A stretch of DNA of 64,000 nucleotides from Streptomyces virginiae. GTDB taxonomy: Bacteria; Actinomycetota; Actinomycetes; Streptomycetales; Streptomycetaceae. Shown here one piece after another: positions 59,097 through 64,000 of this stretch. The stretch covers positions 186,001-250,000 of the forward strand of contig NZ_JOAK01000004.1 in the NCBI RefSeq assembly GCF_000720455.1. Direction: 5' to 3'. The position numbers were made by a program, and so were the translations under genes. The notes beneath the pieces were generated by a model. That model worked only from the letters and a program-made list of their open reading frames with translations. It was not told the DNA's origin and searched no databases. Numbering within the stretch: position 1 is the first letter of the stretch; the number at the start of each line of letters is the position of its first letter.

Positions 59097-59480
59097 TCAG
59101 CCCCCCAGCGCGCCGAGCAGGCTGCCCAGGGCAGCGGCCGCGCTCACCGACTCCACCAGCGGGGCCCACCGCTCCAGCGCCCCGCGCAGCCGGGTGACCA
59201 GGCCGGGCCGGATCTCCTCGGTGTCCTCCAGCTGCTCGGCGACCCCGTCCAGTTCGGCGTCGAGCGCGCTCCGGTCGGCGCCCCGCGGCGCCTCCCGGAC
59301 GAGGGCCTGGCGCAGGGCGAGCACCGCCTCCAGCAGTTCGGCCGCGCCGGGCGCGTCCGCCCCCGTACCGCCCTGGTGGACGGTGTTGGTGTTGCCGGAA
59401 CCGCCGATGCTGAACGCGCTGCCGTGGACGCTGCCGATCCGCACGGCGGGCTCCTGCGCGCCCCCGTCACCTGTTGCCAT
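59097..59480 (-). CDS. Small helical protein with N-terminal Gly/Asn motif shared with its neighbour
   Basis: 127 residues. Positions 15-37 read IGSVHGSAFSIGGSGNTNTV-HQG; the C-terminus of the 573-residue protein encoded immediately upstream carries the same motif (15 of 23 identical). The rest is helical: AAELLEAVLALRQALVREAP, ALDAELDGVAEQLEDTEEIR, RLRGALERWAPLVESVSAAA, ending in a hydrophobic AALGSLLGALGG. This resembles small Streptomyces proteins with a Gly/Asn N-terminus and a four-helix tail (DUF5955-like). ATG at 59480 lies 14 bases inside the upstream gene. Function unknown; the shared motif suggests self-assembly with its neighbour. Confidence 0.8.
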   Translation of the reverse strand: MATGDGGAQEPAVRIGSVHGSAFSIGGSGNTNTVHQGGTGADAPGAAELLEAVLALRQALVREAPRGADRSALDAELDGVAEQLEDTEEIRPGLVTRLRGALERWAPLVESVSAAAALGSLLGALGG

Positions 59481-61188
59481 GGCTCCCCCTGTGTGTGCTG
59501 TTGTGGTTCCCGCTGCCGCCGAAGCTGGCCGCGCTGTCGTGCATCGACCCGATGTACGTCCCGCCGGCGCCGACGTAGACGTCGGCGCGCCGCGCGAACG
59601 CCTCGGTGTGCCAGCCGGCTTCGTCCAGGACCACGGTAATGCCGGCGACGATCCGGTCCTGAATGGTCTTCAGATACCGGTCGAGGTCCATGAGGTGGAA
59701 CAGCGATCCGTTGTCCTGCGCGGCGAGTTCGCGCACCGACGCCCGCGGCCCCTCCGGGCGGGCCCCGCCGTTGCCGGCGGTGGCGATCCGCCACCAGCTC
59801 GCGATGCCGCGGCCCAGGGTGACGAGGGCGGCCGTGAAGGAGGCGGGCGTGTGCCGCAGGGCCCAGACGGCCTTGCCGAACCGGCTGTTGTTCAGGTAGC
59901 GGTGGGCGTCCGCGTCGGCGTTGTGGAAGGCGACGTGCACGGGCAGCAGCACGTGCGGCGCCACCTCCACCATCATCATCCCGCCCTGGGTGTGGACCCG
60001 TACGAACACGGTGACGACGAGGTTCTCGTCCCAGCCGCCGACCCGGACGCGCAGGAAGTACCGGCGGCGCTCGCCGCCCTCCTCCACGGCGGCGGCCCGG
60101 TGCGCCTCGAAGTCGGCCCGCAGGTGGGGTCCTTCGTCGCGGTGGTCCAGCCCTCCGCCCGGCAGGAACACACAGCTGTCGACGACCAGCTCGCGCATGC
60201 GGTCCAGTACGGCGGCCTCGGCCTGCGGGGACCCGTGCTGCGACGGCACCCGCAGCCGCTCCAGCAGCGGCACGATCCGCTCCACGATGCGGGCGTTGGT
60301 GAGCGGCTCCGGTTCGCGTCCGGCTTCGAGGTCCTCGCGGGCGCGCAGCTCGAAGGACACCTGCCAGGGGCGGTACGCCTCACCGGCCCCGACGAACGGG
60401 TCGTTGATGTCGTACATGATCATCGGCGCGTGCTGCTCGTGCAGGATGCGCTGCCGCACGCGGGCGAACCGTACGCCCTGCTCCGCTTCCGCCGGGTCGG
60501 CGGAACGGTGGGCGTACCGGTCGCGGTTGAGGTCGGTGGCGATGGTCCGGGCGACGTGGCCGCGCTGGAGTCCGACGACGGTGACGACCGCGGCGAAGAC
60601 CGCCGGGATCCATCCGAGGACGAAGCCGGCCGCCGGGCCGCCGATGCCCTGGGAGAAGAGCAGCGCGCCGAGGCCGATGGGGCCTTCGTCCTCGTCGCCG
60701 AAGGCACCGAGGAGGGCCAGCCAGATCCCGAGGACGAGGACCACGATGACGGCGAGGTTCCACCAGGCGTAGATCCGCACGACGAGGGCCAGCAGGCGCG
60801 GCAGCAGCCCGGACCGGGCCCTGAGCCAGCCGGCGAGGCTCAGCAGCAGGAACGGGAAGAGCACCACCACGAGGGCGCCCCCGGTGAGGAGGGACCCCGC
60901 GAACCAGGCGCCGAGTATGCCGACCGCCCAGCCGAGTTCGGCGCGACGGGCGCGCAGGGCGTGGGCGAGGACGCGCGAGGCGTCGAAGCCGTAGGAGGGC
61001 GCGACGATGCGCTCCTCGTGGACGTACAGCTCCTCGATGACGCGGTCGCGGTACCCGGCGTCGAGGTAGGTGCCCGCACACAGGAAGCGGCCGGCCTCGC
61101 TGACCGCCGGGTCGACGGGGGGACGGCCGGTGCGGGGGTCGTCCTGCGGGGCGCCGGTGTGCTGGCGGGGAATCGGGCTCTCGGTCAC
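59467..61188 (-). CDS. Polytopic membrane protein ending in the shared Gly/Asn motif
   Basis: 573 residues. A cytosolic N-terminus of about 85 residues (AGRFLCAGTYLDAGYRDRVI, EELYVHEERIVAPSYGFDAS), about four membrane helices between 88 and 215 (AVGILGAWFAGSLLTGGALV, LALVVRIYAWWNLAVIVVLV), and a large cytosolic domain (220-540) with AFELRAREDLEAGRE-type helices and a strand-rich part (RYFLRVRVGGWDENLVVTVF). Residues 546-568 repeat the motif of the next protein. GTG at 61188 follows AAGGT seven bases away. No known family recognised; first gene of the operon 61188-58171. The N-terminal half resembles nothing I can name. Confidence 0.85.
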   Translation of the reverse strand: MTESPIPRQHTGAPQDDPRTGRPPVDPAVSEAGRFLCAGTYLDAGYRDRVIEELYVHEERIVAPSYGFDASRVLAHALRARRAELGWAVGILGAWFAGSLLTGGALVVVLFPFLLLSLAGWLRARSGLLPRLLALVVRIYAWWNLAVIVVLVLGIWLALLGAFGDEDEGPIGLGALLFSQGIGGPAAGFVLGWIPAVFAAVVTVVGLQRGHVARTIATDLNRDRYAHRSADPAEAEQGVRFARVRQRILHEQHAPMIMYDINDPFVGAGEAYRPWQVSFELRAREDLEAGREPEPLTNARIVERIVPLLERLRVPSQHGSPQAEAAVLDRMRELVVDSCVFLPGGGLDHRDEGPHLRADFEAHRAAAVEEGGERRRYFLRVRVGGWDENLVVTVFVRVHTQGGMMMVEVAPHVLLPVHVAFHNADADAHRYLNNSRFGKAVWALRHTPASFTAALVTLGRGIASWWRIATAGNGGARPEGPRASVRELAAQDNGSLFHLMDLDRYLKTIQDRIVAGITVVLDEAGWHTEAFARRADVYVGAGGTYIGSMHDSAASFGGSGNHNSTHRGSHGNR

Positions 61189-61238
61189 CGACCGACCTTA
61201 GATTTCCCTTACAACTTGCGACAGGCGGAATCACGCCA

Positions 61239-61270
61239 AAGCGCCCCGGCCAGTGGGGGCCGGGGCGCTT
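61239..61270 (-). terminator. Terminator after mdh
   Basis: Perfect 13-bp stem AAGCGCCCCGGCC / GGCCGGGGCGCTT with a six-base loop, 62 bp after the mdh stop and 51 bp before the next gene on the same strand. Confidence 0.85.
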
Positions 61271-61331
61271 CGGTACGTGCTTTTCGCCGAGGTGGCGGAG
61301 GTGTCCGCGCTCCTCGGTGAGGAGCGACGGA

Positions 61332-62543
<1,212 letters not shown>

Positions 62544-62975
62544 TCAGCGCACGGTGAAGCGGACCGCGCTCTCCAGGAACGGGATATCCAGCAGGGGCTT
62601 GGGCTCCATCACCAGGGCCAGCAGCGTGATCGCCACGCCCAGCATCCCGTAGGTGATCATGTCCGTGAAGCGGGAGCGCACCGCGAGCATCCCCACCGAG
62701 GGGAGCACGCGCCGCAGCACCGACGCCGCGATCAGGGCCACACCGATCACCAGGCAGCCGAACCGGGCCTGCCCGAGCGCCGTCGTCAGCAGCCCCACCG
62801 CGGTCGCGGCGAGCACGCTGAGCATCGGCCACTGGCGCGCGGGCGTGGACACGGCTCCCGGGACGGCGCGGCCGCTGCCCTCGGGGCGGGCCGTGTCCCG
62901 CGTGATGGACGGGAAGCGGCGGGACTTGGCCGCGCCGCTCCCGTTCACCTGCTCGGCACCCGGTTCAGCCCGCAC
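62544..62975 (-). CDS. DUF3017-family membrane protein
   Basis: 143 residues: about 50 hydrophilic N-terminal residues, then three membrane helices ([60 protein letters not shown]). Matches the small actinobacterial DUF3017 family, which regularly follows folD. GTG at 62975 lies 11 bases inside the 3' end of folD, so it is translationally coupled; a later internal start would also keep all helices. Function unknown. It ends 223 bp before the mdh start. Confidence 0.88.
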   Translation of the reverse strand: MRAEPGAEQVNGSGAAKSRRFPSITRDTARPEGSGRAVPGAVSTPARQWPMLSVLAATAVGLLTTALGQARFGCLVIGVALIAASVLRRVLPSVGMLAVRSRFTDMITYGMLGVAITLLALVMEPKPLLDIPFLESAVRFTVR

Positions 62976-63825
62976 GGCCGGTCCGCTCCGCCGCCTCGAC
63001 GACGTTGACGAGCAGCTGGGCGCGGGTCATCGGGCCGACACCGCCCGGGTTCGGCGAGATCCACGCCGCGACCTCGGCGACACCGGGGTGCACGTCGCCG
63101 ACGATCTTCCCGGCCTCGTCGCGGCTGACGCCCACGTCGAGCACGGCCGCGCCCGGCTTCACGTCCTCGGGCTTGACCAGGTGCGGGACGCCGGCCGCGG
63201 CGACGATGATGTCCGCCTGGCGCAGCAGCCCGGAGAGGTCGCGCGTACCGGTGTGGCACAGCGTCACGGTGGCGTTCTCGGACTTGCGGGTCAGCAGCAG
63301 GCCGATGGACCGCCCGACGGTGATCCCGCGGCCCAGGACGACGACGTGCGCCCCGTTGATCTCGACGTCGTGGTGGCGCAGCAGTTCGACGATCCCGTAC
63401 GGGGTGCAGGGCAGCGGGCCCGGCTCGTTCAGCACGAGCCGGCCCAGGGAGGTGGGGTGCAGGCCGTCGGCGTCCTTCAGCGGGTCCATCAGCTCCAGGA
63501 CCCGGTTGGTGTCGATGCCCTTGGGGAGCGGGAGTTGGACGATGTAGCCCGTGCACTGCGGGTTGGCGTTGAGCTCCCGCACGACCTCCTCGATGTCCTC
63601 CTGGGAGGCCGTCGCGGGCAGTTCGCGCTGGATGGAGGCGATGCCGACCTCGGCGCAGTCCTTGTGCTTGCCGTTGACGTACCAGCGGCTGCCCGGATCG
63701 TCGCCGACCAGCAGGGTGCCGAGGCCGGGGGTGATGCCCCGGGCCTTCAGGGCCGCCACACGGGCGGTCAGTTCGGACTTGATCGCGGCGGCGGTGGCCT
63801 TGCCATCGAGAATCTGGGCGGTCAT
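62965..63825 (-). CDS. folD: Methylenetetrahydrofolate dehydrogenase/cyclohydrolase (bifunctional)
   Basis: 286 residues, interconverts 5,10-methylene- and 10-formyl-tetrahydrofolate. The catalytic pair is present in [11 protein letters not shown] (Tyr49, Lys53), the substrate loop as [12 protein letters not shown], and the nucleotide part has [32 protein letters not shown] and [20 protein letters not shown] at 63825. Together with glyA it covers the folate one-carbon steps in this window. No ZTP riboswitch is seen upstream of folD. The DUF3017 gene is coupled downstream. Confidence 0.97.
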   Translation of the reverse strand: MTAQILDGKATAAAIKSELTARVAALKARGITPGLGTLLVGDDPGSRWYVNGKHKDCAEVGIASIQRELPATASQEDIEEVVRELNANPQCTGYIVQLPLPKGIDTNRVLELMDPLKDADGLHPTSLGRLVLNEPGPLPCTPYGIVELLRHHDVEINGAHVVVLGRGITVGRSIGLLLTRKSENATVTLCHTGTRDLSGLLRQADIIVAAAGVPHLVKPEDVKPGAAVLDVGVSRDEAGKIVGDVHPGVAEVAAWISPNPGGVGPMTRAQLLVNVVEAAERTGRAG

Positions 63826-63891
63826 GCCCCCATCCTCCCGGATGAGGTGGCCATGGTTCCAGTCAAGGCGCTCGCAGGACCTCAGGGTTCA

Positions 63892-63925
63892 TTGCACTTG
63901 CACAACAAGTGACCGTCCGTATGCC
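63892..63925 (+). promoter_or_regulatory. Possible promoter for the gene at the window edge
   Basis: TTGCAC (63898-63903), 16 bp, then TATGCC (63920-63925). A second TTGCAC lies at 63892, and CACTTG-N5-CAAGTG (63895-63911) forms an inverted repeat over the -35 region, a possible operator. Confidence 0.4.
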
Positions 63926-63960
63926 AACCGGCTGGACAAGGCCTCGCCGGTCGGACCACG

Positions 63961-64000
63961 ATGAAACGACTGAGTGCCGCGGGCAGTGCCGGGGGGCGGA
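63961..64000 (+). CDS. Possible start of a further gene, cut by the window end
   Basis: ATG at 63961 opens a frame (MKRLSAAGSAGGR) that runs out of the window after 13 codons. It lies about 35 bp after a promoter-like pair and is divergent from folD. The ribosome site is weak (CGGACCACG). Too short to identify; it may equally be leader sequence. Confidence 0.3.
   Translation, partial: MKRLSAAGSAGGR

Overview
The window is chromosomal DNA of a Streptomyces or a close relative. G+C is very high, almost every third codon position is G or C, GTG starts are common, I found only one in-frame TTA leucine codon, and the families are typically actinobacterial (two YkuD L,D-transpeptidases, a TrmB/LuxR-type regulator, a ZTP riboswitch before glyA, a SCO4848-family protein). 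The gene order (folD, mdh, glyA, trpS, D-Ala-D-Ala carboxypeptidase, sdhCDAB, methylmalonyl-CoA mutase, a nonulosonate cluster, a nucleoside ABC transporter, cdd, deoA, add) agrees with what I remember of one arm of the S. coelicolor chromosome. That comparison is from memory and was not run. I see no insertion sequence, prophage, CRISPR array, rRNA or tRNA.

Layout. 1-11.2 kb: 5' part of adenosine deaminase, an alpha/beta hydrolase with a TTA codon, a cupin, a LuxR-type regulator, a zinc-ribbon protein, a divergent LysR/MFS pair, an L,D-transpeptidase, a second MFS exporter with MarR-like operators, an ECF sigma factor with a SnoaL-like tail overlapping a convergent STAS gene, and a gene broken by a TAG codon. 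11.2-19.1 kb: nucleoside salvage, with a BMP-type lipoprotein, a double-ATPase protein, two permeases, cytidine deaminase and thymidine phosphorylase. These and add share a 12-bp operator, CTACGCGCGTAG, and so form a local regulon. 19.2-28.2 kb: an M20 amidohydrolase, then a cell-surface nonulosonic (sialic-like) acid cluster: a glycosyltransferase-like protein, a continuous NeuA-NeuB reading frame, a second glycosyltransferase-like protein, and a divergent GT2 plus polysialyltransferase-like pair, followed by a LysE exporter.

28.2-40.4 kb: a coenzyme-B12 mutase large chain, a lipoprotein L,D-transpeptidase, an ECF sigma/anti-sigma-like pair, an OHCU-decarboxylase-like gene with an apparent CTG start, the sdhCDAB operon, and a DUF4132 protein with a small partner. 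40.6-50.6 kb: a TetR-controlled membrane/thiol-oxidoreductase operon, an ABC substrate-binding protein, a metallophosphoesterase, a D,D-carboxypeptidase, a YihY/BrkB protein, a 2H phosphoesterase and trpS. 50.7-64 kb: glyA behind a ZTP riboswitch, ornithine aminotransferase, an ATP-grasp gene with a lipoprotein, a DMT-like membrane protein, a MocR/PdxR regulator divergent from an AhpD-like gene, a three-gene set whose first two proteins share a 23-residue glycine/asparagine motif, mdh, folD and the edge of a further gene.

The least explained items are the shared motif at 59.4-59.6 kb (it resembles the arrangement of adjacent-gene amyloid signalling motifs), the NeuA-NeuB fusion, and the nucleoside ATPase gene, whose only well-placed start is AUC or GUC. 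All functional calls come from reading sequence; no database search was made.
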